Positions 49,183-63,895 of a DNA stretch of 64,000 bases are shown here, in pieces. The stretch is from positions 141,389-205,388 of the forward strand of contig NZ_JACSQF010000003.1 in assembly GCF_014836755.1 (NCBI RefSeq). The letters are read 5' to 3'. The translations under genes and the position numbers were made by a program. The notes under the pieces are model-generated. The model worked only from the letters and a program-made list of their open reading frames with translations, did not search any database and had not been told where the DNA came from. Every line of letters starts with the position of its first letter. The stretch's first letter is position 1. This DNA comes from Oerskovia merdavium (GTDB lineage: Bacteria > Actinomycetota > Actinomycetes > Actinomycetales > Cellulomonadaceae).

Positions 49183-49422
49183 TCACTCACTCACGCTCGG
49201 TGCGGTACGGATACCGAGCTCGCGCTCGCGCAGGATCGTGTAGATCCGAGCGATGTCGCGACGCACGGCCTTCAGGCGACCGTGGCTCTCCAGCTGACCG
49301 GTGGCCGACTGGAAACGGAGGTTGAAAAGCTCCTCCTTGGCCTTCTTCAGCTCGGCGACGAGCTTCTCGTCATCGAACGTGTCCAGCTCGCTCGAACCCA
49401 GTTCCTTGGTTCCGATAGCCAT
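49183..49422 (-). CDS. rpmC: 50S ribosomal protein L29
   Basis: 79 aa. Two long helices: [61 protein letters not shown]29 lies at the exit tunnel and docks trigger factor and SRP. ATG overlaps the rplP stop by one base. Confidence 0.97.
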   Translation of the reverse strand: MAIGTKELGSSELDTFDDEKLVAELKKAKEELFNLRFQSATGQLESHGRLKAVRRDIARIYTILRERELGIRTAPSVSE

Positions 49423-49841
49423 CAGTTGCCACCACCCTCGCGCACCACGAAACGGCACTTCATCGGGAGCTTGTGGATCGCGCGGCGCATGGCCTCGCGA
49501 GCCAGGGGCTCCGGTACACCGGCCAGCTCGAAGATGATACGGCCGGGCTTGACGTTGGCGATCCACCACTCGGGCGAACCCTTACCAGAACCCATGCGGG
49601 TCTCCGCCGGCTTCTTGGTCAGCGGGCGGTCCGGATAGATGTTGATCCAGACCTTTCCGCCTCGCTTGATGTGGCGGGTCATCGCGATACGAGCAGCCTC
49701 GATCTGGCGGTTCGTGACGTACGCAGGCTCGAGAGCCTGGATGCCGAACTCGCCGAACGCGATCTGGTTGCCACCCTTCGAGGCGCCGGAGCGCGAGGGG
49801 TGGTGCTGCTTGCGGTGCTTCAGCCTGCGCGGGATAAGCAT
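49422..49841 (-). CDS. rplP: 50S ribosomal protein L16
   Basis: 139 aa. Near the A site and GTPase centre. [60 protein letters not shown] and [20 protein letters not shown]. Two nt upstream of rpmC after rpsC. Confidence 0.98.
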   Translation of the reverse strand: MLIPRRLKHRKQHHPSRSGASKGGNQIAFGEFGIQALEPAYVTNRQIEAARIAMTRHIKRGGKVWINIYPDRPLTKKPAETRMGSGKGSPEWWIANVKPGRIIFELAGVPEPLAREAMRRAIHKLPMKCRFVVREGGGN

Positions 49842-49843
49842 GC

Positions 49844-50686
49844 TCAGGCCTCCGTTCCGGACTCAGGAGCCTTCTCGGCGACAGGTGCCTCCGCCCCTGC
49901 AGCTGCAGGTGCCTCGGACTGTGCCGGACGCTCGTTGCGACGACCAGCACCGCGACGGTCTCCACCACGGTCAGGACGGTCGCCACCGCGGGGGCCACCA
50001 CGGCCCTGGCGGGGAGCGGCGGTCGCCTGCTGCGCAGCGAACTCCTTCTCGGTCATGTCGCCCTTGTAGATCCACACCTTGACGCCGATACGGCCGAAGG
50101 TGGTGCGGGCCTCGAAGAAGCCGTAGTCGATGTTCGCGCGGAGCGTGTGCAGCGGCACACGGCCTTCGCGGTAGAACTCCGAGCGGCTCATCTCGGCGCC
50201 GCCGAGACGACCCGAGCACTGGACACGGATGCCCTTAGCGCCGGCGCGCTGCGCGGACTGCATGCCCTTGCGCATCGCACGACGGAAGGACACGCGGCTC
50301 GCGAGCTGCTCCGCGATCCCCTGGGCCACGAGCTGAGCATCGATCTCAGCGTTCTTGACCTCGAGGATGTTGAGCTGGACCTGCTTGCCCGTGAGCTTCT
50401 CGAGCTCGCCGCGGATGCGGTCTGCCTCTGCGCCACGGCGGCCGATGACGATGCCCGGACGTGCGGTGTGGATGTCCACACGAACACGGTCGCGGGTGCG
50501 CTCGATCTCGACCTTGGAGATGCCGGCACGCTCGAGGCCGGTGGCCATGAGCTTGCGGATCTGGACGTCCTCACGGACGTAGTCGCGGTACCGCTGTCCG
50601 GGCTTGGTGCTGTCGGCGAACCAACGCGACCGGTGGTCGGTGGTGATGCCGAGGCGGTACCCGTGCGGGTGAACCTTCTGTCCCAC
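49844..50686 (-). CDS. rpsC: 30S ribosomal protein S3
   Basis: 280 aa. KH domain about 38-106 ([20 protein letters not shown] has the GxxG loop) and C-terminal domain ([40 protein letters not shown]). After the core (about 215) comes a tail of 60 residues, Arg/Gly-rich with RGG and RGGDR repeats, then Ala/Glu-rich. S3 helps form the mRNA entry tunnel. GTG start overlaps the rplV stop (TAGTG). Confidence 0.97.
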   Translation of the reverse strand: MGQKVHPHGYRLGITTDHRSRWFADSTKPGQRYRDYVREDVQIRKLMATGLERAGISKVEIERTRDRVRVDIHTARPGIVIGRRGAEADRIRGELEKLTGKQVQLNILEVKNAEIDAQLVAQGIAEQLASRVSFRRAMRKGMQSAQRAGAKGIRVQCSGRLGGAEMSRSEFYREGRVPLHTLRANIDYGFFEARTTFGRIGVKVWIYKGDMTEKEFAAQQATAAPRQGRGGPRGGDRPDRGGDRRGAGRRNERPAQSEAPAAAGAEAPVAEKAPESGTEA

Positions 50687-51057
50687 TATCGGGCCCTTCC
50701 CTTCGTGTCTTCGCGCGGAACGAGAACCACGGTGATGTGGCTCGTCCGCTTGAGGATCTGGCTCGCGCGCCCCTGAGCGCGAGGCCGGAACCGCTTGAGG
50801 GTCGGGCCCTCGTCCACGAACGCCTGGGCAACGACGAGCTCCTGCTCGTCGAATGCCACGCTCGCGCGGTCGGCCTTCACCCGTGCGTTCGCGATCGCGC
50901 TCTCCACGACCTTGCGGATGGGCTCACTCGCGGCCTGCGGTGCGAACTTCAGCACCGCGACGGCCTCGGTGGCCTGCTTGCCACGGATGAGGTCCACGAC
51001 GCGCCGGGCCTTCTGGGGCGTGACACGGACGAACCGCGCCTGCGCCTTGGCTTCCAT
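50686..51057 (-). CDS. rplV: 50S ribosomal protein L22
   Basis: 123 aa from ATG 51057 ([20 protein letters not shown]); an upstream ATG at 51084 lacks a good ribosome site. [20 protein letters not shown], the tunnel beta-hairpin [20 protein letters not shown] and [14 protein letters not shown]. Lines the exit tunnel and macrolide site region. Confidence 0.97.
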   Translation of the reverse strand: MEAKAQARFVRVTPQKARRVVDLIRGKQATEAVAVLKFAPQAASEPIRKVVESAIANARVKADRASVAFDEQELVVAQAFVDEGPTLKRFRPRAQGRASQILKRTSHITVVLVPREDTKGRAR

Positions 51058-51127
51058 TGCTGTCCTGCCTTCTTGTCTCGTCATGACGTTCGGAGTCGCC
51101 GTCTCTTGATCTGCGTCTGCACGCAGA

Positions 51128-51409
51128 TCAGCGACGACGGCCCTTCTTGTCGTCCTTCACGTGGCCGCGGAAGGTCCGGGTGGGTGCGAACTCGCCGAGC
51201 TTGTGGCCAACCATCGACTCGGTGACGAACACCGGAGTGTGCTTGCGTCCGTCGTGCACGGCAAAAGTGTGACCGAGGAAGTCGGGCGTGATGACCGACC
51301 GACGGGACCAGGTCTTGATGACGTTCTTGGTCCCCTTCTCGTTCTGGACGTCCACCTTCTTCTGAAGGTGTCCATCGACGAAGGGGCCCTTCTTCAGGCT
51401 GCGTGGCAT
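51128..51409 (-). CDS. rpsS: 30S ribosomal protein S19
   Basis: 93 aa. [60 protein letters not shown] and a short basic end KDDKKGRRR. Head protein, next to S13. Confidence 0.98.
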   Translation of the reverse strand: MPRSLKKGPFVDGHLQKKVDVQNEKGTKNVIKTWSRRSVITPDFLGHTFAVHDGRKHTPVFVTESMVGHKLGEFAPTRTFRGHVKDDKKGRRR

Positions 51410-51423
51410 CTGTCAGGCTCCTA

Positions 51424-52260
<837 letters not shown>

Positions 52261-52293
52261 GGGGATCTGTCCTCAATCTGCTCTCGTCCGGCC

Positions 52294-52596
52294 TCAGCCG
52301 ACCGGCCCGCCGAAGATGTCGATCGTGCCCTCGCGGAGGGTGATGATCGCACGCTTGGTGTCCTTGCGCTTGCCCAGTCCGAAACGCGTCCGCCGGGTCT
52401 TGCCCTTGCGGTTGATCGTGTTCACGGAGGCAACCTTGACCGAGAAGATCTGCTCGACAGCGATCTTGATCTCGGTCTTGTTGGCCCGCGGGTCCACGAG
52501 GAAGGTGTACTTACCCTCGTCGAGGAGCCCGTAGCTCTTCTCGGAGACCACCGGCGCGAGCAGGATGTCGCGGGGGTCCTTCGTCACGGCGGTCAC
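52294..52596 (-). CDS. rplW: 50S ribosomal protein L23
   Basis: 100 aa. [60 protein letters not shown]. Binds trigger factor and SRP at the exit tunnel. Start overlaps the rplD stop by four bases. Confidence 0.98.
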   Translation of the reverse strand: MTAVTKDPRDILLAPVVSEKSYGLLDEGKYTFLVDPRANKTEIKIAVEQIFSVKVASVNTINRKGKTRRTRFGLGKRKDTKRAIITLREGTIDIFGGPVG

Positions 52597-53294
52597 TTCG
52601 CGGCCTCCTCGGCCTCGTCAGCTGCTTCCGACTCGGACGCGACGGCCTTGACCGACGAGCCCGTGGCGGGTCCGGCGAGGAACGCAGCGAGTGCGCCCTC
52701 GGTGAAGACCACGTCGTCGGAGACCAGCACGTCGTAGGTGTTCAGCTGGTCTGCGACCAGGAGGTGCACCTGCTCCGCGTTGCGGAGGGACTTGCTCGTC
52801 AGCTCGTCGCCGCGCTCCAGCACCACGAGCACGTGCTTGCGGGGAGAGAGGTTGGCGAGCGAGGAGATCGCGGCCTTGGTCGACGGCTGGCCGTCGATCC
52901 CGAAGCCGGACACGACGTGGACACGGCCTGCACGAGCCCGGTCGGAGAGGGCGCCGCGCAGGGCAGCAGCCTTCATCTTCTTGGGGGTGCGCTGGCTGTA
53001 GTCGCGCGGCGTCGGGCCGTGAACGACCCCACCGCCGGCGAACTGAGGCGCACGGGTCGAACCCTGACGGGCGCGGCCGGTGCCCTTCTGCTTGTACGGC
53101 TTGCGTCCACCACCGCGGACCTCGCCGCGGCTCTTGGTGTCGTGCGTGCCCTGACGGGCTGCAGCGAGCTGCGCGACGACAACCTGGTGGATCAGCGGGA
53201 CGTTCGTCTGGACGTCGAACACCTCGGCGGGAAGCTCGGCGGTGCCGGCCTTCTTGCCCGTGGCGTCGAGGACGTCAACAGTGAGAGCTGCCAT
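52593..53294 (-). CDS. rplD: 50S ribosomal protein L4
   Basis: 233 aa from the ATG at 53294 ([20 protein letters not shown]); the ATG at 53303, overlapping the rplC stop, would add three residues but has its GGGAG only one base away. The tunnel loop is [20 protein letters not shown], followed by [21 protein letters not shown]4 in E. coli regulates the S10 operon. A tail of about 20 residues is Ala/Glu-rich. Confidence 0.97.
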   Translation of the reverse strand: MAALTVDVLDATGKKAGTAELPAEVFDVQTNVPLIHQVVVAQLAAARQGTHDTKSRGEVRGGGRKPYKQKGTGRARQGSTRAPQFAGGGVVHGPTPRDYSQRTPKKMKAAALRGALSDRARAGRVHVVSGFGIDGQPSTKAAISSLANLSPRKHVLVVLERGDELTSKSLRNAEQVHLLVADQLNTYDVLVSDDVVFTEGALAAFLAGPATGSSVKAVASESEAADEAEEAAK

Positions 53295-53299
53295 GAGTG

Positions 53300-53962
53300 T
53301 CATGCTCCCTTCACGGCGCTACGCACGAGGACGACGCCGCCCTTGGGGCCGGGCACTGCGCCCTTGACGAGCAGCAGACCCTTCTCTGCGTCGACCGCGT
53401 GGACGGTCAGGTTCTGCGTGGTCTGCTGGTCGAAACCCATGCGACCAGCCATGCGCACGCCCTTGAAGACTCGACCCGGGGTCGAGGCCCCACCGATCGA
53501 ACCAGGCTTGCGGTGGTTACGGTGTGCACCGTGGGAGGCCGGGGCGCCGTGGAAGCCGTGACGCTTCATGACACCGGCCGTGCCCTTGCCCTTGGTGGTG
53601 CCCTGGACGTCGACCTTCGCGCCGGCCGTGAAGACCTCCGCGGTGATCTCCTGGCCGAGGGTGTACTCACCGGCGTTGGTCGTGCGGACCTCGGTCACGT
53701 GACGGCGCGGCGTGACGCCGGCCTTCTCGAAGTGACCCTTGAGGGGCTTCGTGACCTTGCGCGGGTCGATCTGGCCTGCAGCCAGCTGGACCGCGCTGTA
53801 GCCGTCGACCTCTTCGGTACGGACCTGGGTCACGACGTTCGTGCCCACGGCAACGACCGTGACGGGAACCAGGCGACCGGCCTCGTCCCAGAGCTGGGTC
53901 ATGCCGAGCTTCGTACCGAGCACGGCCGTGACGGGCCGCTCGTTCTGCTGGGGGGTAGTCAT
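53300..53962 (-). CDS. rplC: 50S ribosomal protein L3
   Basis: 220 aa. [40 protein letters not shown] and [20 protein letters not shown] reach toward the peptidyl-transferase centre; then [20 protein letters not shown]. Follows rpsJ by 14 nt. Confidence 0.98.
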   Translation of the reverse strand: MTTPQQNERPVTAVLGTKLGMTQLWDEAGRLVPVTVVAVGTNVVTQVRTEEVDGYSAVQLAAGQIDPRKVTKPLKGHFEKAGVTPRRHVTEVRTTNAGEYTLGQEITAEVFTAGAKVDVQGTTKGKGTAGVMKRHGFHGAPASHGAHRNHRKPGSIGGASTPGRVFKGVRMAGRMGFDQQTTQNLTVHAVDAEKGLLLVKGAVPGPKGGVVLVRSAVKGA

Positions 53963-53976
53963 GTTGTCCTCCCGCC

Positions 53977-54285
53977 TCAGAGCTTGATCTCGATGTTCAC
54001 GTCCGCAGGCAGGTCGAGACGCATGAGCGAGTCGACGGCCTTCGGAGTGGGATCGATGATGTCGATAAGCCGCTTGTGCGTGCGCATCTCGAAGTGCTCG
54101 CGGCTGTCCTTGTACTTGTGAGGCGACCGGATGACGCAGAAGACGTTCTTCTCCGTCGGCAGCGGCACCGGGCCCACGACCGTTGCACCAGCGCGGGTGA
54201 CAGTGTCGACGATCTTGCGCGCCGAGCTGTCAATCACCTCGTGGTCGTAGGACTTGAGCCGGATGCGGATCTTCTGTCCCGCCAT
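53977..54285 (-). CDS. rpsJ: 30S ribosomal protein S10
   Basis: 102 aa ([60 protein letters not shown]). Also NusE, part of the antitermination complex with NusB. The reading frame stays open to 54420 upstream, but homology starts at MAGQK. First gene of the S10 operon, preceded by a 1-kb non-coding stretch. Confidence 0.98.
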   Translation of the reverse strand: MAGQKIRIRLKSYDHEVIDSSARKIVDTVTRAGATVVGPVPLPTEKNVFCVIRSPHKYKDSREHFEMRTHKRLIDIIDPTPKAVDSLMRLDLPADVNIEIKL

Positions 54286-55182
54286 GGCGTCGTCTGACTC
54301 TCTCTCTCGAACCGCTAGCTGTCCGACCCACGCGCTCGGGCGTGTCGCGTATCGCGACCTACCCAGCGCACGCACCGAGGAACGGTGCAGGGCCGTTGGA
54401 TATGTGAACCGCTCACGCATCGGGCCAACTTCTGGCGCCCGACGGCGTCACAGCCGTTCACAACGTTGTCGAGCCTGTGCAGAACCTGAGCTCCGCGGGG
54501 TCCTCGATCCGTATCGACAGAGAGTTCAACCCGCGGCAACCCCGGAATACCGAGGTCCGCATGCTTAGCGGTTCAACACACTGTTCGACACATGAAAGAG
54601 CGCACCCGTAACAGGCAACCTGAACAGTCTGCCACAGGAACTCGTGGAAGACCAATCGTTGCGCGTGTGACTCTGCCCTCAGAGGGACTGTCCCCACGCT
54701 CCGACCGACACGCTCACGCGCAGTGCGGGCTTGTCGGTACTTCTAGGGTAACCGCCAGATCGGACCTCGCAGGACGAAGTGACGGCCTTCACACCGACGG
54801 CCGGCTCCCCCGGAGAGCCCCGTACCCGACCGCACGCTCCTCACCTGCATCGATGCAGGTCGGCCACGCCCCGTCCGGAATCGAGATCGGTGCGAGATCA
54901 CCGCACCGGGCCCTGTCGGCCTGCCCTCTTCGCCCTCGAGTCGAGTCTCGCACGATCTGACGCGACCCCGGCCCGGAGTCGAATCCTCACCCGGAGTCAC
55001 GCGCTGCCCGCTCCCCCGCGACCGGCCGTGCACCGGCCACGACCAGCTCGTCGGACCGCACGACGTCCGACGGCCGTCACGGCGGCGAGCAGCTGCGGCA
55101 CCTGGGCCGCCCCGGCGTCAGCCCACGGTGACGACGACGTCGGGGCTCGCCTCGAGAGTCCGTGTCGGGCGTCCGGGGACGA
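54286..55182. other. Gene-free 0.9 kb between tuf and rpsJ
   Basis: No credible coding sequence and no tRNA. It must carry the S10 promoter and leader, read on the minus strand. A weak -10-like TACCCT lies near 54747-54752 (minus) without a fitting -35. A perfect palindrome is at 54843-54860. Small hairpin TCGCG-TAT-CGCGA at 54345-54357. No strong Shine-Dalgarno before rpsJ. Confidence 0.55.
54843..54860. promoter_or_regulatory. Perfect 18-bp palindrome ACCTGC-N6-GCAGGT
   Basis: ACCTGCATCGATGCAGGT, perfectly symmetrical. The same half-sites and spacing (ACCTGC-N6-GCAGGT) occur in the str promoter spacer at 59908-59925. Possible operator shared by ribosomal operons; no known regulator is assigned. 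Confidence 0.4.
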
Positions 55183-55220
55183 CGAAGGGCCCGGGTACCT
55201 TGCGGTACCCGGGCCCTTCG
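55183..55220 (-). terminator. tuf (str operon) terminator
   Basis: 17-bp perfect stem CGAAGGGCCCGGGTACC (55183-55199), loop TTGC, complement 55204-55220, about 70 nt after the tuf stop. Strong hairpin with the GAAGGGCCCGG core. Confidence 0.85.
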
Positions 55221-55289
55221 TTCAATCCTTCCCGGCTGCCCTGAGCGTGAGGCTCAGGACCGGCCGGAGTGGATCAGGTGGTCAGAAGA

Positions 55290-56480
55290 TCACTTGATGA
55301 TCTTCGTGACACGGCCCGAACCGACCGTACGGCCGCCCTCACGGATGGCGAAGCCGAGGCCCTCCTCCATGGCGATCGGCTGGATCAGCGCGACCGTCAT
55401 CTCGGTGTTGTCACCAGGCATGACCATCTCGGTGCCCTCGGGCAGCGTGATGACGCCGGTGACGTCCGTGGTGCGGAAGTAGAACTGCGGGCGGTAGTTC
55501 GAGTAGAACGGGTTGTGACGCCCACCCTCGTCCTTGCCCAGGATGTAGACCTGAGCCTCGAAGTCGGTGTGCGGGGTGATCGAACCCGGCTTGACGACGA
55601 CCTGGCCGCGCTCGACGTCCTCGCGCTTGATGCCGCGGAGCAGCAGACCGGTGTTGTCGCCGGCCTGAGCCTCGTCCATCTGCTTGTGGAACGTCTCGAT
55701 ACCCGTGACCGTGGTCTTCTGCGGGTTGCGGATGCCGACGATCTCGACCTCGGAGTTGACCGCGAGGGTACCGCGCTCGACCTTGCCGGTGACGACGGTG
55801 CCACGACCGGTGATCGTGAAGACGTCCTCGACAGGCATGAGGAAGGGCTTGTCGAGCTCACGGACGGGCTCGGGGACGTTCTCGTCCACGGCCTCCATGA
55901 GCGCCTCGACGGACTTGACCCACTCGGGGTCGCCCTCGAGAGCCTTCAGACCGGAGACGCGGACCACGGGGGCCTCGTCGCCGTCGAAGCCCTGCGACGA
56001 GAGGAGCTCACGCACCTCCATCTCGACGAGCTCGAGGATTTCCTCGTCCTCGACCATGTCGGACTTGTTCAGCGCGACCAGCAGGTAGGGGACACCCACC
56101 TGGCGGGCGAGCAGCACGTGCTCACGCGTCTGAGCCATGGGGCCGTCGGTCGCCGCGACCACGAGGATCGCGCCGTCCATCTGAGCGGCACCGGTGATCA
56201 TGTTCTTGATGTAGTCGGCGTGCCCGGGAGCGTCGACGTGAGCGTAGTGACGCTTCTCCGTCTCGTACTCGATGTGCGCGATGTTGATCGTGATACCGCG
56301 CTGCTTCTCTTCCGGAGCCTTGTCGATCTCGTCGAACTTGAACTCGGGGTTCACGTCCGGGTACTTGTCGTGCAGCACCTTGGAGATCGCTGCCGTCAGG
56401 GTCGTCTTACCGTGGTCGACGTGACCGATGGTGCCGACATTGACGTGCGGCTTGGTCCGCTCGAACTTGGCCTTCGCCAC
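55290..56480 (-). CDS. tuf: Translation elongation factor Tu
   Basis: 396 aa from the GTG at 56480 ([20 protein letters not shown]). GTPase motifs [28 protein letters not shown]; domain II and III motifs [30 protein letters not shown] [20 protein letters not shown] and [13 protein letters not shown] [10 protein letters not shown] are present. Delivers aminoacyl-tRNA to the A site. Last gene of the str operon, 118 nt after fusA; a small hairpin (56520-56540) lies in that gap. Confidence 0.98.
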   Translation of the reverse strand: MAKAKFERTKPHVNVGTIGHVDHGKTTLTAAISKVLHDKYPDVNPEFKFDEIDKAPEEKQRGITINIAHIEYETEKRHYAHVDAPGHADYIKNMITGAAQMDGAILVVAATDGPMAQTREHVLLARQVGVPYLLVALNKSDMVEDEEILELVEMEVRELLSSQGFDGDEAPVVRVSGLKALEGDPEWVKSVEALMEAVDENVPEPVRELDKPFLMPVEDVFTITGRGTVVTGKVERGTLAVNSEVEIVGIRNPQKTTVTGIETFHKQMDEAQAGDNTGLLLRGIKREDVERGQVVVKPGSITPHTDFEAQVYILGKDEGGRHNPFYSNYRPQFYFRTTDVTGVITLPEGTEMVMPGDNTEMTVALIQPIAMEEGLGFAIREGGRTVGSGRVTKIIK

Positions 56481-56598
56481 TGGGGTCCTCCTGGGACTTG
56501 GGTAGTTGTGCCGAACGATGCAGATGCACAAGACATCTGCGGGGCGTGCGGGTCGCTACAGGTTGATGGTTGTTACAGGGTCTTCGACCTGTGGGGAC

Positions 56599-58704
56599 TC
56601 ACTCGCCCCGGGTCTTCTTGATGATCTCTTCGGCAACGTTCCGAGGGACCTCGGCATAGCTGTCGAATGACATCGAGTACACAGCACGACCCTGGGTCTT
56701 GGACCGCAGGTCGCCGATGTACCCGAACATCTCGGACAACGGTACTTGAGCACGGATGACCTTGACACCCGTCGCGTCCTCCATGGACTGGATCATGCCG
56801 CGACGAGAGTTGAGGTCACCGATCACGTCGCCCATGTACTCCTCGGGCGTACGCACCTCGACCGCCATGACCGGCTCCAGCAGAACCGGGTCCGCCCGCT
56901 TGACGCCCTCCTTGAGGACCATCGAGCCGGCAATCTTGAATGCCATCTCCGAGGAGTCGACATCATGGTACGCGCCGTCGATGAGCGTAGCCTTCACGCC
57001 CACGAGCGGGAAGCCGGCGAGGACACCCAGCTGGAGGGCGGCCTGGATACCGGCGTCGACCGACGGGATGTACTCACGCGGGATGCGACCACCGGTGACG
57101 GCGTTCTTGAACTCGTAGAGCTCGCCGCCGTCGGTCAGGTCGAGAGGCTCGAAGGTGACCTGCACCTTGGCGAACTGACCCGAACCACCGGTCTGCTTCT
57201 TGTGCGTGTAGTCGATCTTCTCCGCCGCGCGGCGGATGGTCTCGCGGTACGCGACCTGCGGCTTGCCGACGTTCGCCTCGACGTTGAACTCACGACGCAT
57301 ACGGTCGACGAGGATGTCGAGGTGGAGCTCGCCCATGCCGCCGATGACGGTCTGGCCGGTCTCCTCGTCGAGCTTGACGCGGAAGGTCGGGTCCTCCTCG
57401 GCGAGCTTCTGGATGGCGACCGAGAGCTTCTCCTGGTCGGCCTTCGTCTTGGGCTCGATCGCCACGTCGATGACGGGCTCCGGGAAGGTCATCGACTCGA
57501 GGACGACGGGGTTCGCGATGTCACACAGGGTGTCACCGGTCGTCGTGTCCTTGAGGCCGATGAACGCGTAGATGTGGCCGGCGCTGCCGAGCTCGACCGC
57601 GTTCTCCTTGTTGGAGTGCATCTGGAAGATCTTGCCCAGACGCTCCTTCTTGCCCTTGGTCGCGTTGAGCACCTGGGTGCCCGGCGTGACCTGGCCGGAG
57701 TAGACGCGGACGTACGTCAGCTTGCCGAAGAACGGGTGCGAGGCGACCTTGAACGCCAGAGCCGCGAAGGGCTCCGTGGCGTCGGGGTGGCGCTCGACGA
57801 CCTTCTCCTCGTCCTTGACGTCGTGGCCGTTGATGGCCGGGACGTCGAGGGGCGAGGGGAGGTAGTCGATGACCGCGTCGAGCATGGGCTGGACGCCCTT
57901 GTTCTTGAAAGCGGAGCCGCACAGGACGGGGAAGGCCTCGCCCGAGACGGTGAGCTTGCGGATCGCGGACTTGATCTCCGGGACCGTCAGCTCCTCACCG
58001 TTGAGGTACTTCTCGAGAAGCTCCTCGTCGGCCTCGGCGACGTTCTCGACGAGCTCGGCACGGTAGGTCTTGGCCTTCTCGAGGAGGTCCGCGGGGATCT
58101 CCTCGATCTCGTAGGCCTCGCCCATCTTGGTCTCGCCGCGCCAGACGAGCGCGCGCATCTCGAGCAGGTCGACGACGCCCGTGAAGTCGCTCTCCGAGCC
58201 GATCGGCAGCTGGATGACCAGCGGCTTGGCCTTGAGGCGGTTCACGATGGTGTCGACCGTGAAGTAGAAGTCCGCGCCGAGCTTGTCCATCTTGTTGACG
58301 AAGCAGATGCGCGGGACGTTGTACTTGTCGGCCTGGCGCCAGACGGTCTCGGACTGGGGCTCGACGCCCTCCTTGCCGTCGAAGACAGCAACAGCGCCGT
58401 CGAGCACGCGCAGGGAGCGCTCGACCTCGACCGTGAAGTCCACGTGGCCCGGGGTGTCGATGATGTTGATCTGGTTCTTGTTCCAGAAGCAGGTCACGGC
58501 GGCAGACGTGATCGTGATGCCGCGCTCCTTCTCCTGCTCCATCCAGTCGGTCGTCGACGCGCCGTCGTGCGTCTCACCGATCTTGTAGTTCACCCCGGTG
58601 TAGAACAGGATGCGCTCGGTGGTCGTGGTCTTACCGGCATCGATGTGGGCCATGATGCCGATGTTGCGGACCTTGTTCAGGTCGGTCAGCACGTCGTGTG
58701 CCAC
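56599..58704 (-). CDS. fusA: Translation elongation factor G
   Basis: 701 aa from the GTG at 58704 ([20 protein letters not shown]), with AAGGGG upstream. Walker [34 protein letters not shown] and [10 protein letters not shown] are in domain I; EF-G domains II-V follow with [20 protein letters not shown] and YEVNE-free ending [20 protein letters not shown]. Catalyses translocation. A long hairpin separates it from rpsG. Confidence 0.98.
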   Translation of the reverse strand: MAHDVLTDLNKVRNIGIMAHIDAGKTTTTERILFYTGVNYKIGETHDGASTTDWMEQEKERGITITSAAVTCFWNKNQINIIDTPGHVDFTVEVERSLRVLDGAVAVFDGKEGVEPQSETVWRQADKYNVPRICFVNKMDKLGADFYFTVDTIVNRLKAKPLVIQLPIGSESDFTGVVDLLEMRALVWRGETKMGEAYEIEEIPADLLEKAKTYRAELVENVAEADEELLEKYLNGEELTVPEIKSAIRKLTVSGEAFPVLCGSAFKNKGVQPMLDAVIDYLPSPLDVPAINGHDVKDEEKVVERHPDATEPFAALAFKVASHPFFGKLTYVRVYSGQVTPGTQVLNATKGKKERLGKIFQMHSNKENAVELGSAGHIYAFIGLKDTTTGDTLCDIANPVVLESMTFPEPVIDVAIEPKTKADQEKLSVAIQKLAEEDPTFRVKLDEETGQTVIGGMGELHLDILVDRMRREFNVEANVGKPQVAYRETIRRAAEKIDYTHKKQTGGSGQFAKVQVTFEPLDLTDGGELYEFKNAVTGGRIPREYIPSVDAGIQAALQLGVLAGFPLVGVKATLIDGAYHDVDSSEMAFKIAGSMVLKEGVKRADPVLLEPVMAVEVRTPEEYMGDVIGDLNSRRGMIQSMEDATGVKVIRAQVPLSEMFGYIGDLRSKTQGRAVYSMSFDSYAEVPRNVAEEIIKKTRGE

Positions 58705-58770
58705 GGGTACTTCCCCTTTGTGTGGGTTGAGTCGGGGGCGATGCTTCGACCGAGAGGCCGGCTGGACCCG

Positions 58771-58808
58771 CCGACGGCCCCGGGGGGTGAACCCCCAGGG
58801 CCGGTCGG
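58771..58808 (-). terminator. Hairpin between rpsG and fusA
   Basis: CCGAC-GGCCC-C-GGGGG ... CCCCC-A-GGGCC-G-GTCGG, from 58771 to 58808, with one internal mismatch and one bulge. It starts 6 nt after the rpsG stop. Likely an attenuator or processing site separating rpsLG from fusA-tuf. Confidence 0.55.
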
Positions 58809-58813
58809 TCGGA

Positions 58814-59284
58814 CTACCAGCGGTAGTGCGCGAAGGCCTTGTTGGACTCGGCCATCTTGTGCATGTCCTCGCGACGCTTGACCGCGGCACCGAGGCCGTT
58901 GCTCGCGTCGAGGATCTCGTTCATGAGGCGCTCGGTCATGGTCTTCTCGCGACGGGCGCGCGAGTAGTCCGTGAGCCAGCGCAGCGCGAGCGTCGTCGAA
59001 CGCACGGGGCGCACCTCGACGGGGACCTGGTAGGTCGCGCCACCGACGCGGCGGGAGCGGACCTCGAGGGCCGGGCGCACGTTCTCGAGCGCACGCTTGA
59101 GGACGACGACGGGGTCGCCGTCGGTCTTCGCGCGGACACCCTCGAGGGCACCGTAGACGATCGCCTCGGCGGTCGACTTCTTGCCGTCCAGGAGGACCTT
59201 GTTGATGAGCTGCGTGACGACCGGGGAACCGTAGACAGGGTCGACGATGAGCGGGCGCTTCGGGGCGGGGCCCTTACGAGGCAT
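58814..59284 (-). CDS. rpsG: 30S ribosomal protein S7
   Basis: 156 aa. [80 protein letters not shown]. Nucleates the 30S head. ATG overlaps the rpsL stop by one base (TAATG). Confidence 0.98.
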   Translation of the reverse strand: MPRKGPAPKRPLIVDPVYGSPVVTQLINKVLLDGKKSTAEAIVYGALEGVRAKTDGDPVVVLKRALENVRPALEVRSRRVGGATYQVPVEVRPVRSTTLALRWLTDYSRARREKTMTERLMNEILDASNGLGAAVKRREDMHKMAESNKAFAHYRW

Positions 59285-59658
59285 TAGCTCTTCTCCTTCT
59301 TGGCGCCGTAGCGGCTGCGAGCCTGCTTGCGGTTCTTGACGCCCTGGGTGTCGAGTGCGCCACGGACGATCTTGTAGCGGACACCGGGGAGGTCCTTCAC
59401 ACGACCGCCACGGACGAGCACGATGGAGTGCTCCTGGAGGTTGTGGCCGACACCGGGGATGTACGCGGTGACCTCGACCTGCGAGGACAGCTTCACGCGT
59501 GCGACCTTGCGCAGTGCGGAGTTCGGCTTCTTGGGGGTGGTGGTGTACACACGCGTGCACACACCACGCCGCTGCGGGGAACCCTTGAGGGCGGGAGTCT
59601 TGGACTTCCCGACCTTCGAGGTCCGCCCCTTGCGGACGAGCTGCTGGATCGTAGGCAC
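59284..59658 (-). CDS. rpsL: 30S ribosomal protein S12
   Basis: 124 aa from the GTG at 59658 ([20 protein letters not shown]). The decoding-site loops [20 protein letters not shown] and [13 protein letters not shown] retain K43 and K88, whose change gives streptomycin resistance, so the protein looks wild type there. First gene of the str operon, after a leader of about 240 nt. Confidence 0.98.
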   Translation of the reverse strand: MPTIQQLVRKGRTSKVGKSKTPALKGSPQRRGVCTRVYTTTPKKPNSALRKVARVKLSSQVEVTAYIPGVGHNLQEHSIVLVRGGRVKDLPGVRYKIVRGALDTQGVKNRKQARSRYGAKKEKS

Positions 59659-59902
59659 TACGTCTCCGTGTCTTCTCGAGCTGGACCGGGGCGAACCCCG
59701 GCGGTGGTCTACGGGCTGTGGGCGCCGACGGCAAACGGCACCTGCGACGCAGAGCGTCGCAATCGCCACGTACCACCGGCTCGATGGTCCGGGCCCCGAA
59801 CCACGGATCATCCGAGGAACACAGGGACCGGAATGCTCGCGCACTCACATCGGCTCGCTGGAGAACACCACAGCAAGCCCGACGGCGCGGGCACGGTCAT
59901 TC
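59659..59902 (-). other. str operon leader
   Basis: Untranslated leader of about 240 nt between the predicted str promoter and rpsL. It contains a 7-bp hairpin (GCGACGC-AGA-GCGTCGC at 59744-59760). No reading frame with a ribosome site is convincing. Confidence 0.5.
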
Positions 59903-59931
59903 ACGATACCTGCCGGTTGGCAGGTAGTCAA
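59903..59931 (-). promoter_or_regulatory. str operon promoter with palindromic spacer
   Basis: -35 TTGACT (59931-59926), exactly 17-nt spacer, -10 TATCGT (59908-59903) on the minus strand. The spacer is itself an inverted repeat: TACCTGCC-N4-GGCAGGTA spans 59907-59926. A protein binding it would overlap both promoter hexamers. Confidence 0.65.
59907..59926. repeat. Operator-like inverted repeat in the str promoter
   Basis: TACCTGCC (59907-59914), GGTT, GGCAGGTA (59919-59926). Half-sites ACCTGC and GCAGGT with a 6-nt gap match those of the palindrome at 54843-54860. Confidence 0.6.
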
Positions 59932-59937
59932 AGCGAG

Positions 59938-59980
59938 AGGGGGTGATCGCGGCGCGTCGAACGCGCCACGACCACCCCCT
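59938..59980 (-). terminator. rpoC terminator
   Basis: 19-nt arms 59938-59956 and 59962-59980 with two mismatches and loop TCGAA, 45 nt after the rpoC stop. It ends just before the str -35 box. Confidence 0.75.
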
Positions 59981-60025
59981 GTGCTACTCGTTCCCCCGCG
60001 GGGCGGGGGGGCCGCTGGGTCAGGA

Positions 60026-63895
<3,870 letters not shown>

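Noticed and set aside
54286..54420. In-frame extension of rpsJ by 45 codons
   Set aside because: S10 always begins at [14 protein letters not shown] sequence; the extension is Arg/Ser-rich and has no homology.
54286..55182. Possible tRNA or small gene between tuf and rpsJ
   Set aside because: No cloverleaf with a TTCRA loop was found, and the short open frames have no ribosome site or recognisable protein.
56746..58881. 711-codon plus-strand open frame across fusA
   Set aside because: Antisense to EF-G, with the Leu/Asp/Arg-rich composition expected from mirrored GC-rich codons.
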